Source: Acidobacteriota bacterium (lineage in GTDB: Bacteria; Acidobacteriota; Terriglobia; Bryobacterales; Bryobacteraceae). Taken from it: DNA of 5,896 bases. Below are positions 1 through 5,896 of the stretch, piece by piece. The stretch is from contig JAJYKC010000193.1 of the NCBI GenBank assembly GCA_021788955.1, positions 1 to 5,896 of the forward strand, read 5' to 3'. Position 1 is the stretch's first letter. Every line of letters starts with the position of its first letter. The notes under the pieces are model-generated. The model saw only the letters and a program-made list of their open reading frames with translations, searched no databases and was not told the origin of the DNA. A program made the translations under genes and the position numbers.

Positions 1-31
1 TGAATGCCACCACTGAGGAAGCGGCCGTGAC

Positions 32-394
32 TCACTGCCGTTCTTTGATTTTGTTCAGAAGCGGAATGTCCTTCACGGGCTTCGGTGCAGGAAGCGTCCG
101 GATATAGGCGTAAATATCCGCCAACTCCCGGTCCGATACGACTTTCTCCGTGTAAGCAGGCATTTCGCCCGCGGGGCGGCGCACATAGCGAATGAGGTCC
201 TGCGCCCGCAGCGGAAGCCCCGCGATCGGCGCGCCGGCCCGCCCGCCCTGGCCCGCGTAGCCATGGCATTCAAAGCAGCCGACTTTGCGGAAAAGGACTT
301 TCCCGTTTGCCGCCGAACCCGCTTCAGGACCCGCGCCCTGCGGAGCCGCGGCAAGCGCAACCGTAGACAGAAACAACATGAAGATCCGAGACAT
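32..394 (-). CDS. Secreted mono-haem class I cytochrome c
   Basis: Small periplasmic electron carrier. From the ATG at 394 it has 120 residues: a signal peptide of about 17 residues (MSRIFMLFLSTVALAAA), then a single haem-binding CFECH motif (Cys40, Cys43, His44) and a downstream Met78 in the context GEMPAYTEK, the expected sixth haem ligand. A C-terminal helix (DRELADIYAYIRTL) completes the class I cytochrome c fold. No lipobox is seen, so the mature protein should be soluble. Start choice: a GTG at 403 would give a 4-base GTGA overlap with the stop of the ThDP gene and three more residues, but has no ribosome binding site. The ATG at 394 has GGTGA five bases upstream. Either start implies translational coupling to the ThDP gene, so it probably serves that enzyme or one encoded beyond position 1. 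Family call is firm; partner is inferred. Confidence 0.92.
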   Translation of the reverse strand: MSRIFMLFLSTVALAAAPQGAGPEAGSAANGKVLFRKVGCFECHGYAGQGGRAGAPIAGLPLRAQDLIRYVRRPAGEMPAYTEKVVSDRELADIYAYIRTLPAPKPVKDIPLLNKIKERQ

Positions 395-399
395 GTTGG

Positions 400-2343
400 T
401 CACCGTGGCTGAGTTACGACATCGATCAGCGCCGGTTCTCCTCGCTTCACGACTTCAATCGCCGCCTTGAGCGCCGGGCCCAGATCATTGGGATTCTCGA
501 TCGGTCCCGCACTATACATCCCGTATGCCTTTGCCATCAACGCGTAGTTGATGTTCGGATCGGTGATCGCGGTACCGATCTGCGCCTGGTCCGGACGCCG
601 CTGCGCCCTGCAGGCCATGTCCTGCAGGTACATCATCTCCTGGTGATAGGCCCGGTTGTTGTGCATGATCGTCAGCAGAGGAATGCGATGGTGAGCCGCC
701 GTCCAGAGAACGCCGGGCGCGTAATTCAGGTCCCCATCGCACTGAATGCTGACGCTCAGCCTGCCATGCTTCTTATTAGCAAGCGCCGCGCCCACCGCCG
801 CCGGGGCGCCATAGCCGATGCCGTAGGCGCCCTGGCCGCCGATGTACTGGTAATGCTTGTCGAAATCCCACAGCCTGCCCGGCCAGTCGCTGACGAATGT
901 CGTCGGCGACACGAGCGACCAGTCCTCATTGCGAATCTGCTCCCACAACTCAGCCGACATTCGAGCCGTGCTGACAGGGCTCGCGTCCCAACCGTAAGCG
1001 GCTTCGCGGAAATCGTGGTCCCGATTGCTCCGATGCCGCTCAGCGAAACGCTTGCCTCGTTCCTCGATGGCGCGCTTCCGCTCCGGCGTGATCAGCTTCC
1101 GGCACGCTTCGATCAACGACGGCAGCGTAGCCTCCGCATCGGCTGCCAACGCGAGGTCCGCCTCCTCGGAGCGCCCGAAATCCTGATAGTTGCTCCGGCT
1201 GAACAGGTCCTCGGAGGAAATCGTCACCACCTTCGCCCCGGGCTTGAGAATCGAGCGGTTCTGCATGCCCATTCGGTTAATCGGAGTCTGCCTGTGCGTG
1301 ACAAACCACAGATCCACCGCTTCCAGGCCGAGAATTACGTCGGCATCGGAGATGCTTCCGCTGTTGTACAAAGGGTGCCGCGACGGAAACACCATCCGGT
1401 TTCGCCGGTCCATTACGGGCGCCTGCAGCGTTTCCGCGAGTTGCACAAGCAGGTCCACGCCGTTCTGGGTACGCGCTACGCGGCCCGCCACGATCACCGG
1501 ACTCTCCGCCTGCACCAGCCATTTCGCCGCTTCGGCGACTGCTCCCGGCTCTCCGGCCGGCGGTGAAGGCAGAGTCAGTTTGGGAATCCGCAGCGTGCGC
1601 CTGTCGGACGCGGACATCGGTTCTTCCTGAAGTTGGCCGTTCGCCGCGAGCACCACCGGCTCCATCGGCGGAGTCATGGCAATCCGATACGCCTTCACCG
1701 CCGATTCCGCGAAATGGCCGAGGGAAATCGGCGAGTCGTCCCACTTGGTGAAGTCGCGGACCATGGACGCCGGATCCTGTACGCTGTGTTTCCATTCGAC
1801 ATCGCCGCGGCGGAAATTGATCTCCTGCTCGTTGCCGAGCACGACGAACACGGGTACGCGGTCCGCATAGGCGTTGTAGATCGCCATTGAAGCGTGCTGC
1901 AGGCCCACCGTGCCGTGAGCCATGATCATCAGCGGCTTGCCGGAAATCTTGAAATAGCCGTGGGCCATCGCCACCGACGATTCCTCGTGACAACAGGTGA
2001 TCCACTCCGGATCCTTGTTGCCCCCGTAATTGATGAACGACTCCTGCAGGCCCCGGAAGCTCGACCCCGGATTCGCGCAAATGTAGTCGAATCCAAGAGT
2101 CTTCAGGACATCCACCATGAAATCGGCGCCGGGCCGGTCGGTGGTGTAGACGTCGGCTTGAGGCGGCGGCGCCGTAGTCTCAAGAGCGATCTCGCGAGCC
2201 GAAGGCAGCGGCGCCGCCCGCCGCTCGGACTCCGTCTGTTGCGCCTCGGCGGCCTGGCCCCCGGCTAACAGACTCGCCGCGCCCCCCGCGGCGCCCGTCA
2301 GGAAACTGCGGCGGCCCAGCGAAACATCCTTGTCCGCGCCCAT
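400..2343 (-). CDS. Tat-exported thiamine-diphosphate-dependent enzyme (benzoylformate decarboxylase/acetolactate synthase superfamily)
   Basis: Predicted 647-residue ThDP enzyme acting on a 2-oxoacid-type substrate, outside the cytoplasm. Residues 8-34 form a twin-arginine signal (GRRSFLT with Arg11-Arg12, hydrophobic stretch, AEA cleavage site near 34). The PYR domain (about 72-240) has NPGSSFRG (91-98), resembling the NPGS motif of benzoylformate decarboxylases, and HEESSVAMAHGY with Glu120 at the position of the cofactor-activating glutamate. A central domain follows (about 265-420). The PP domain (about 475-640) carries the metal/diphosphate motif as CDG (535-537), 24 residues, then Asn562-Asn563; the usual first glycine is Cys535. 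Start: the ATG at 2343 has GGGAGGA seven bases upstream and puts the Tat motif near the N terminus; the frame is open to 2457, but that would precede the signal with 38 charged residues and overlap yraN. The cytochrome gene follows directly. Substrate is unknown; acetolactate synthase is unlikely given the export. Confidence 0.9.
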   Translation of the reverse strand: MGADKDVSLGRRSFLTGAAGGAASLLAGGQAAEAQQTESERRAAPLPSAREIALETTAPPPQADVYTTDRPGADFMVDVLKTLGFDYICANPGSSFRGLQESFINYGGNKDPEWITCCHEESSVAMAHGYFKISGKPLMIMAHGTVGLQHASMAIYNAYADRVPVFVVLGNEQEINFRRGDVEWKHSVQDPASMVRDFTKWDDSPISLGHFAESAVKAYRIAMTPPMEPVVLAANGQLQEEPMSASDRRTLRIPKLTLPSPPAGEPGAVAEAAKWLVQAESPVIVAGRVARTQNGVDLLVQLAETLQAPVMDRRNRMVFPSRHPLYNSGSISDADVILGLEAVDLWFVTHRQTPINRMGMQNRSILKPGAKVVTISSEDLFSRSNYQDFGRSEEADLALAADAEATLPSLIEACRKLITPERKRAIEERGKRFAERHRSNRDHDFREAAYGWDASPVSTARMSAELWEQIRNEDWSLVSPTTFVSDWPGRLWDFDKHYQYIGGQGAYGIGYGAPAAVGAALANKKHGRLSVSIQCDGDLNYAPGVLWTAAHHRIPLLTIMHNNRAYHQEMMYLQDMACRAQRRPDQAQIGTAITDPNINYALMAKAYGMYSAGPIENPNDLGPALKAAIEVVKRGEPALIDVVTQPR

Positions 2344-2350
2344 CGTTGGT

Positions 2351-2357
2351 TCCTCCC
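2351..2357 (-). promoter_or_regulatory. Ribosome binding site of the ThDP enzyme gene
   Basis: GGGAGGA on the minus strand, seven bases before the ATG at 2343. It decides this start over in-frame upstream codons up to 2457. A short GC hairpin (arms 2363-2367 and 2374-2378, 6-base loop) lies just upstream in the leader. Confidence 0.75.
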
Positions 2358-2434
2358 GTCGCGCCGGCCCCGACCGGCCCCGTGATTCGCGTGGCGCCCA
2401 TTCTACAACTTCGGCGCGCCCTGAACCACGCCCC

Positions 2435-2875
2435 TTACCCTTCGATGGAAAACACATCCCGGAAATGCGTGATCCGCACCGGCGTCTCGAACACGACGTT
2501 CACGACATCGAACCGCAGACGCTCCCGAGGCACGCCCGCGCGGCGGGCGTAGGAGTACGCCGCGCGGCGCAGGCTGGCGATCTTCTCCTCGCCGATCGCG
2601 CGGTCCGGCGCGCCGAACTCCTCCGTCGCGCGCGACTTCACCTCCACCACCACCAGCGCTCCCGTCTCCCGCGTTCCGTCCCAGGCCACCAGGTCCAGTT
2701 CGACGCTGCCTTCCTCACGCCGCCAGTTCCGCGCCACCACCGTCAGACCTTCGCGCTGCAAGTACCGGTGCGCCAGATCTTCGCCGCGCGCTCCCAACGC
2801 GTGTGCCTCGTTCCCCTGCCGGCGCCGCGCCCGGTCCCGCACGCCGTCCGCCCACCGGTAGAGCCAGCCCAGCAT
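2435..2875 (-). CDS. yraN: YraN / UPF0102 family nuclease-fold protein
   Basis: A 146-residue cytoplasmic protein of the YraN (UPF0102) family, which has a restriction-endonuclease-like fold; its physiological role is not settled. Seen: the N-terminal LGARGEDLA block (28-36) typical of the family, Asn50-Trp51, then VELDLV (58-63, equivalent to the family GEIDLI) with Glu59 and Asp61, and VVVEVKSR (75-82) with Glu78 and Lys80. Together these form a PD-(D/E)xK-like set of acidic and lysine residues. The family's C-terminal helix follows (EEKIASLRRAAYSYA). Length is slightly above the usual 110-130 residues because of a basic N-terminal extension (about 1-26). The ATG shares one base with the TGA of the methyltransferase gene (TGATG at 2877-2873) and has GAGG seven bases upstream, so the two are translationally coupled. 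The gene is often found near dprA, rnhB or rsmI; none of these is in view. Confidence 0.92.
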   Translation of the reverse strand: MLGWLYRWADGVRDRARRRQGNEAHALGARGEDLAHRYLQREGLTVVARNWRREEGSVELDLVAWDGTRETGALVVVEVKSRATEEFGAPDRAIGEEKIASLRRAAYSYARRAGVPRERLRFDVVNVVFETPVRITHFRDVFSIEG

Positions 2876-3438
2876 CAGATCGCCTCAAACTCAAAGTCCA
2901 TCACTTTGCCGCGCACCACGTAGCACAAGTAGTATTCCCAAAACCGCCGGAACCGCGGAAACCGATTCACGAGAAACTCGAACCCCAGCCACCGCCAGAA
3001 AGCTAGTAGCCGCACTCGCACCGAAATCTCGCGGAACCGCCGCCGGGAGTAATATCCGAACCCCGCATTGTTTTCCCCGAAATAGCGGAACGAAAAGCTG
3101 TTCAGGTGCCACCGGTGCGTGGGATCGCAGAAGGAGCTGAAGTCCGTGTAATGCGGCGTCGCGATAATCACACGCCCGCCGGGGCCTGTGAGCCGGTGAA
3201 ACTCCTCCATGGTGCGGATCACGTCGCTCACGTGCTCGATCACGTGAATCGCCCGCACGCAGGCGAACGATGCGTCGCGGAACGGGTAGGGGAAATGATC
3301 GAGATCGCAAAGCACGTCGGCGCGCGTTCCGGGGATGCGGTCGATCCCGACCGCCCCCGGATACTTGTTCACGCCACAACCAACGTCGAGGACTCGCCGC
3401 GGCGGCCCCTCCGGCCCTACCGGGCGAGACTCAGGCAT
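2875..3438 (-). CDS. Class I SAM-dependent methyltransferase
   Basis: A 187-residue methyltransferase of the Methyltransf_11 type. SAM-binding motif I is VLDVGCG (16-22), followed by GIDR (31-34) with Asp33 placed to hold the SAM ribose. CDLDHFPYPFRDASF (44-58) and HVIEHV (65-70) are the usual motif II/III region, and GGRVIIATPHYTD (87-99) is the post-motif strand. A distinctive DPTHRWHLNSFSFRYF block (105-120) is found in a subset of these enzymes. The C-terminal part (about 132-187) is basic and aromatic (FWRWLGFEF, RFWEYYLCYVVRG), which may bind a membrane or a lipid-linked substrate; this is inference. The acceptor is unknown. Start: the ATG at 3438 lies 22 bp inside the aminotransferase gene, with GGAGG only one base before it. 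The frame stays open further upstream, but that part (up to 3822) is low-complexity Arg/Gly/Ala-rich shadow of the aminotransferase. Confidence 0.88.
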   Translation of the reverse strand: MPESRPVGPEGPPRRVLDVGCGVNKYPGAVGIDRIPGTRADVLCDLDHFPYPFRDASFACVRAIHVIEHVSDVIRTMEEFHRLTGPGGRVIIATPHYTDFSSFCDPTHRWHLNSFSFRYFGENNAGFGYYSRRRFREISVRVRLLAFWRWLGFEFLVNRFPRFRRFWEYYLCYVVRGKVMDFEFEAI

Positions 3439-4760
3439 TCCTCCAGTGTATCGGCGGCGAAATCCGCCTGATCGCGCGTGATCACCAGCGGTGGGCACAG
3501 ACGCACGGAATTCTTCCCCGCCCCAAGCACGAGCAACCCGCGCTCGAAGGCAAGCTGCACAATCCGGTCTCGAACGTCCGGCGCCCGCTCGCGCGTCTGC
3601 TGATCCTTCACCAGTTCGAAGCCGATCATCAGGCCGCGCCCGCGCACGTCGCCGATATTCGCGAATCGAGCCGGCCAACTCGCCATCCGCCCCAGCATGT
3701 GCGTTCCGATCCGCGCGGCGTTCTCCACCAACTCCGTTTCGAGCAGCTCGATCGTGGCAAGCGCCGCCGCCACGGCCACCGGATTTCCGCCGAACGTCGA
3801 AGCATGGGCGCCGGGCGTCCAACGCATAACGTCGGCGCGCGCCATGGTCGCCCCCAGCGGCATTCCGCTCGCGATTCCCTTCGCGATCGTCAGAATGTCG
3901 GGCTTAAAGCCGAAGTGCTGCGACGCCCACATCTTTCCGGTGCGCCCCATGCCGCTCTGCACTTCGTCGGCGATCAGCAGCAGGTTATGGCGCTTTGCCA
4001 GCGCCTGCAGCTCATCGAAGAATTTCTGCGGCGGCACCACGTACCCGCCTTCACCCTGAATCGGCTCCACGACGATGGCCGCCACGTCCTCGGCCGGCAG
4101 GATCGTCTCAAACAACCGCTCGGTCTGCTGCAGGCATTCCACACGGCAGCTTTCCACGCGCTGGTTCACCGGGCAGCGGTAGCAGTACGGATACGGGACG
4201 TGCTGCACACCCGGCACGAGCGGACCGAAGCCTTTCCGCTGGACAACCTTGCTGGCCGTGAGCGACAGCGAACCCATGCTCCGCCCGTGAAACGCGCCCA
4301 GAAACGCGATGAAGTTGTTGCGTCCCGTGTGATACCGCGCCAGCTTCAGCGCCGCCTCCACGGCTTCCGTGCCCGAGTTGCAGAACGATACACGGTGCGC
4401 CCCGCCGGCCGGCGCCAGCCTTGCCAGGGTCTCCGCCAGTTCCACCATGTTTTCGTAATAAAAATCCGTGCCCGACATGTGGATCAGCTTCGCCGCCTGA
4501 TCCTGAATCGCGCGCACGACCTTCGGGTGGCAGTGCCCGGTAGCCACCACCGCGATCCCGGCGTTGAAATCGAGAAAGCGGTTGCCGTCGACATCTTCGA
4601 CGATCGCCCCCTCGCCGCGCGCGGCGACCATCGGATAGCTGCGGGTGTAAGACGGCGATACAACCGAGGCGTCCCGCGCGATCACTTCCTTTGCTTTCGG
4701 GCCAGGCAGAGCGGTAATAAGCTGCGGCAGCCCTGGACGGACTGCTTCTTTCATTGGCAT
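3417..4760 (-). CDS. Class III PLP-dependent aminotransferase (acetylornithine/GABA aminotransferase family)
   Basis: A 447-residue fold-type I PLP enzyme of the acetylornithine/4-aminobutyrate group, acting in the cytoplasm. Motifs: SGTEAVEAALKLAR (129-142) for phosphate binding, GAFHGRSMG (155-163) with Phe157-His158 for ring stacking, VEPIQGEGG (231-239) with Glu232, ADEVQSGMGRTG (264-275) with Asp265 for the pyridine nitrogen, Lys294 in TIAKGIASG as the Schiff-base lysine, and STFGGNP (321-327) with Thr322. All catalytic positions are intact. The N-terminal GPKAKEVIARD...SPSYTRSYP region resembles the subgroup that also includes archaeal broad-specificity amino acid racemases, so transamination of GABA/ornithine-type substrates or racemisation are both possible. 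Odd: an insertion with four cysteines (193, 196, 205, 209). The ATG at 4760 has GAGGAG seven bases upstream; an ATG at 4754 is less well placed. First gene of the run with the methyltransferase and yraN. Confidence 0.93.
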   Translation of the reverse strand: MPMKEAVRPGLPQLITALPGPKAKEVIARDASVVSPSYTRSYPMVAARGEGAIVEDVDGNRFLDFNAGIAVVATGHCHPKVVRAIQDQAAKLIHMSGTDFYYENMVELAETLARLAPAGGAHRVSFCNSGTEAVEAALKLARYHTGRNNFIAFLGAFHGRSMGSLSLTASKVVQRKGFGPLVPGVQHVPYPYCYRCPVNQRVESCRVECLQQTERLFETILPAEDVAAIVVEPIQGEGGYVVPPQKFFDELQALAKRHNLLLIADEVQSGMGRTGKMWASQHFGFKPDILTIAKGIASGMPLGATMARADVMRWTPGAHASTFGGNPVAVAAALATIELLETELVENAARIGTHMLGRMASWPARFANIGDVRGRGLMIGFELVKDQQTRERAPDVRDRIVQLAFERGLLVLGAGKNSVRLCPPLVITRDQADFAADTLEECLSLAR

Positions 4761-4767
4761 GGGAGTT

Positions 4768-4773
4768 CTCCTC
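4768..4773 (-). promoter_or_regulatory. Ribosome binding site of the aminotransferase gene
   Basis: GAGGAG on the minus strand, seven bases before the ATG at 4760; supports that start over the ATG two codons later. Confidence 0.75.
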
Positions 4774-4799
4774 GTTGGAAATGAAACCAGACACTTCCG

Positions 4800-4839
4800 G
4801 CGCGCAACGCACGGAATCTCATCCCAGGGAATTGCGCGC
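4800..4839. repeat. Inverted repeat in the aminotransferase leader
   Basis: Perfect 8-bp arms: GCGCGCAA at 4800-4807 and TTGCGCGC at 4832-4839, separated by 24 bases. They lie 40 to 79 bases upstream of the aminotransferase ATG in the 183-bp gap. The repeat could be a dyad operator or an RNA hairpin, or a chance event in GC-rich DNA. No T-run follows on either strand, so it is not a terminator. Confidence 0.4.
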
Positions 4840-4913
4840 TAACGCGAGCGGACGCCGCGCACGAGGAGAACTTAGTCGGAGCCGAAAAGCGACGGCCTGG
4901 CGTTGGAGGGTCG

Positions 4914-4963
4914 AAAAACAATCATGGGAGCGCCGCCTCTTTTCTATTGTAACTCCGGCGCTC
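4914..4963 (-). terminator. Possible weak intrinsic terminator of the exporter gene
   Basis: On the minus strand, GAGCGCCG (4963-4956) and CGGCGCTC (4935-4928) form a perfect 8-bp GC-rich stem with a 20-base loop that contains the exporter's TAG stop (4946-4944). A run of five T follows at 4918-4914, nine bases after the stem. The loop is long and the T-run is distant and short, so the termination role is uncertain; it may instead protect the 3' end of the message. Confidence 0.3.
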
Positions 4964-5896
4964 GAGTTTTCTCCCGCCAGAACCGCTGTGCCCACACCCA
5001 CAGTGCTACCGGCGCCAGCATCGCCACGCCGGCGAGCATCGCTACGCGCTCAACGGCCATACCACCATCCACAAGCCAGCCGGCGATCAGGCTTGACGCC
5101 GACATGGTCAGTACCGCGAAGCCGAACTCCGCGGCGAACACGCGCCCGCGAAAGGCGTCGTCCGTCTGAAGCTGCAGCATCGTTGTCGAAATCACCCACA
5201 CCGACGACAACCCCGAATGTGCAACCACGAGCGCCAGACAGGCCAGCATGAGCGTCGGCGCGAACCCAAGACCGATGTAGCCGGCGCAGCCCGCCAGAAA
5301 GCCCACCCCGATCATGAGTCTCAGCCGCCGCCCCAAATCGCCCGCCCATGCCGTAGCCGCCGTCGGACCCAGAATCGCGCCCGCTCCCCGCGAGGCCATC
5401 AGCGCGCTCATCCCCAGCATCCCCGCCTGATGAATGTCCATTCCGGGCGCGTGAATCGCAAACACCCGCTCACCCAGCACCGGCAGAATCACCCAGTTCG
5501 CACCCAGAACCCCGATGCCGCATTTGACGAAGATCGTCGCCCGCAAGCGGCGCTTGCCGCGGACGTAACGGATTCCCTCCACCATAGGCGTCAGAGCGAA
5601 TAGATCCCGCGCCCGCACGGCCGTTTTCGCCTCCACGTGCGGCTCGGTAAAGCGCATCCGCCGGATCAGCAGCGCCGAACCTATGAACGACAACGAGTTC
5701 AGCACAAACACCGTGTCGCGCCCCAGATAAGCCGCCAGCAACCCGCCCACGGCGGCCCCGGTGGTGAAGTTCAGCGACCAGGTGATCGAGGCCAGTGTGT
5801 TCGCCCGGATCACCTCGCCCTCCGGGACGATGTTCGGAATGGCCGCGTTGCGCCCCGGCTCGAACAAACCCCACAGCACGGTTTCCAGAAACAGCA
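4944..5896 (-). CDS. Major facilitator superfamily exporter, 5' end missing (MFS_3 / EntS-like)
   Basis: Inner-membrane transporter, C-terminal part of about 316 residues. The frame is open to the window edge: LFLET precedes the GTG at 5879, so that codon is internal. Residues are counted from that GTG. About eight hydrophobic segments are visible (roughly 33-52, 56-72, 117-136, 152-178, 187-206, 209-234, 247-269, 278-298), so about four of the usual twelve, with the N terminus, lie outside. FEPGRNAAIPNIV (6-18) and PEGEVIRANTLAS (19-31) match the loop after TM4 in MFS_3-type drug/siderophore exporters, and TDDAFRGRVFA (239-249) is the conserved RGRV loop of the C-terminal half. The basic stretch RYVRGKRRLRA (104-114) fits the cytoplasmic central loop. 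Substrate cannot be told. The aminotransferase gene starts 183 bp downstream on the same strand; a shared transcript is possible but unsupported. Confidence 0.88.
   Translation of the reverse strand, partial: LFLETVLWGLFEPGRNAAIPNIVPEGEVIRANTLASITWSLNFTTGAAVGGLLAAYLGRDTVFVLNSLSFIGSALLIRRMRFTEPHVEAKTAVRARDLFALTPMVEGIRYVRGKRRLRATIFVKCGIGVLGANWVILPVLGERVFAIHAPGMDIHQAGMLGMSALMASRGAGAILGPTAATAWAGDLGRRLRLMIGVGFLAGCAGYIGLGFAPTLMLACLALVVAHSGLSSVWVISTTMLQLQTDDAFRGRVFAAEFGFAVLTMSASSLIAGWLVDGGMAVERVAMLAGVAMLAPVALWVWAQRFWREKTRAPELQ

Noticed and set aside
1..31. Sequence after the cytochrome stop codon
   Set aside because: Too short to judge; no terminator hairpin and no convincing start of a further gene is visible.
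643..1566. 307-residue open frame on the plus strand, opposite the ThDP gene
   Set aside because: Arg/Ala-rich composition, no motif, and wholly antisense to a well-supported gene.
2363..2382. Hairpin GCCGG/CCGGC and a 9-bp direct repeat (CCGGCCCCG) in the yraN-ThDP gap
   Set aside because: Five-base stem without a T-run, in very GC-rich DNA; not a terminator and probably chance.
2400..2405. TAGAAT on the minus strand, a possible -10 box for the ThDP gene
   Set aside because: Five of six bases match the consensus and the position is sensible, but no hexamer resembling TTGACA lies 16-18 bases upstream, so a promoter cannot be supported.
2344..2457. N-terminal extension of the ThDP gene by 38 codons
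   Set aside because: It would place a charged segment before the Tat motif, overlap yraN, and ignore the good ribosome site before 2343.
3439..3822. N-terminal extension of the methyltransferase frame by 128 codons
   Set aside because: The extra part is Arg/Gly/Ala-rich, lies wholly within the aminotransferase gene in another frame, and the SAM fold is complete from 3438.
3270..4784. 504-residue open frame on the plus strand, opposite the aminotransferase and methyltransferase
   Set aside because: The product is rich in Arg, His, Ala and Pro with no recognisable domain, and lies antisense to genes with intact motifs. Such long antisense frames are common in GC-rich DNA.

Overview
All six protein genes supported in this 5.9 kb window lie on the minus strand, so the text follows the direction of transcription, from high to low coordinates. 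The DNA is GC-rich and densely packed, and no stretch over 300 bases lacks a gene. I see no RNA genes, insertion sequences, CRISPR arrays or phage genes. A Tat-exported enzyme beside a c-type cytochrome implies a Gram-negative-type envelope. Together with the GC-rich coding style this suggests a soil-type bacterium, and the protein style recalls Acidobacteriota (Bryobacterales/Solibacter-like). That placement is an impression and was not tested.

Layout: (1) 5896-4944 is the C-terminal part of a major facilitator superfamily exporter whose 5' end lies outside the window. (2) A 183-bp gap (4943-4761) holds two perfect 8-bp inverted repeats, one straddling the exporter's stop codon and one in the leader of the next gene. 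(3) 4760-2435 is a compact three-gene run: a class III PLP aminotransferase, a small SAM-dependent methyltransferase and a YraN/UPF0102 protein. The first pair overlaps by 22 bp and the second by 1 bp (TGATG), so they are probably one transcription unit. (4) After a 91-bp gap, 2343-400 encodes a thiamine-diphosphate (ThDP) enzyme of the benzoylformate decarboxylase/acetolactate synthase superfamily with a clear twin-arginine export signal. (5) The last gene, ending at 32, is a secreted mono-haem cytochrome c whose start region overlaps or touches the stop codon of the ThDP gene.

The most interesting part is the ThDP enzyme and cytochrome c pair. ThDP 2-oxoacid enzymes normally act in the cytoplasm. 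Here one appears to be exported folded, with a cytochrome translated right behind it, which suggests a periplasmic oxidative decarboxylase or ligase passing electrons to cytochrome c. This is inference: substrate and electron path cannot be read from the sequence. The other genes look like household or accessory metabolism.
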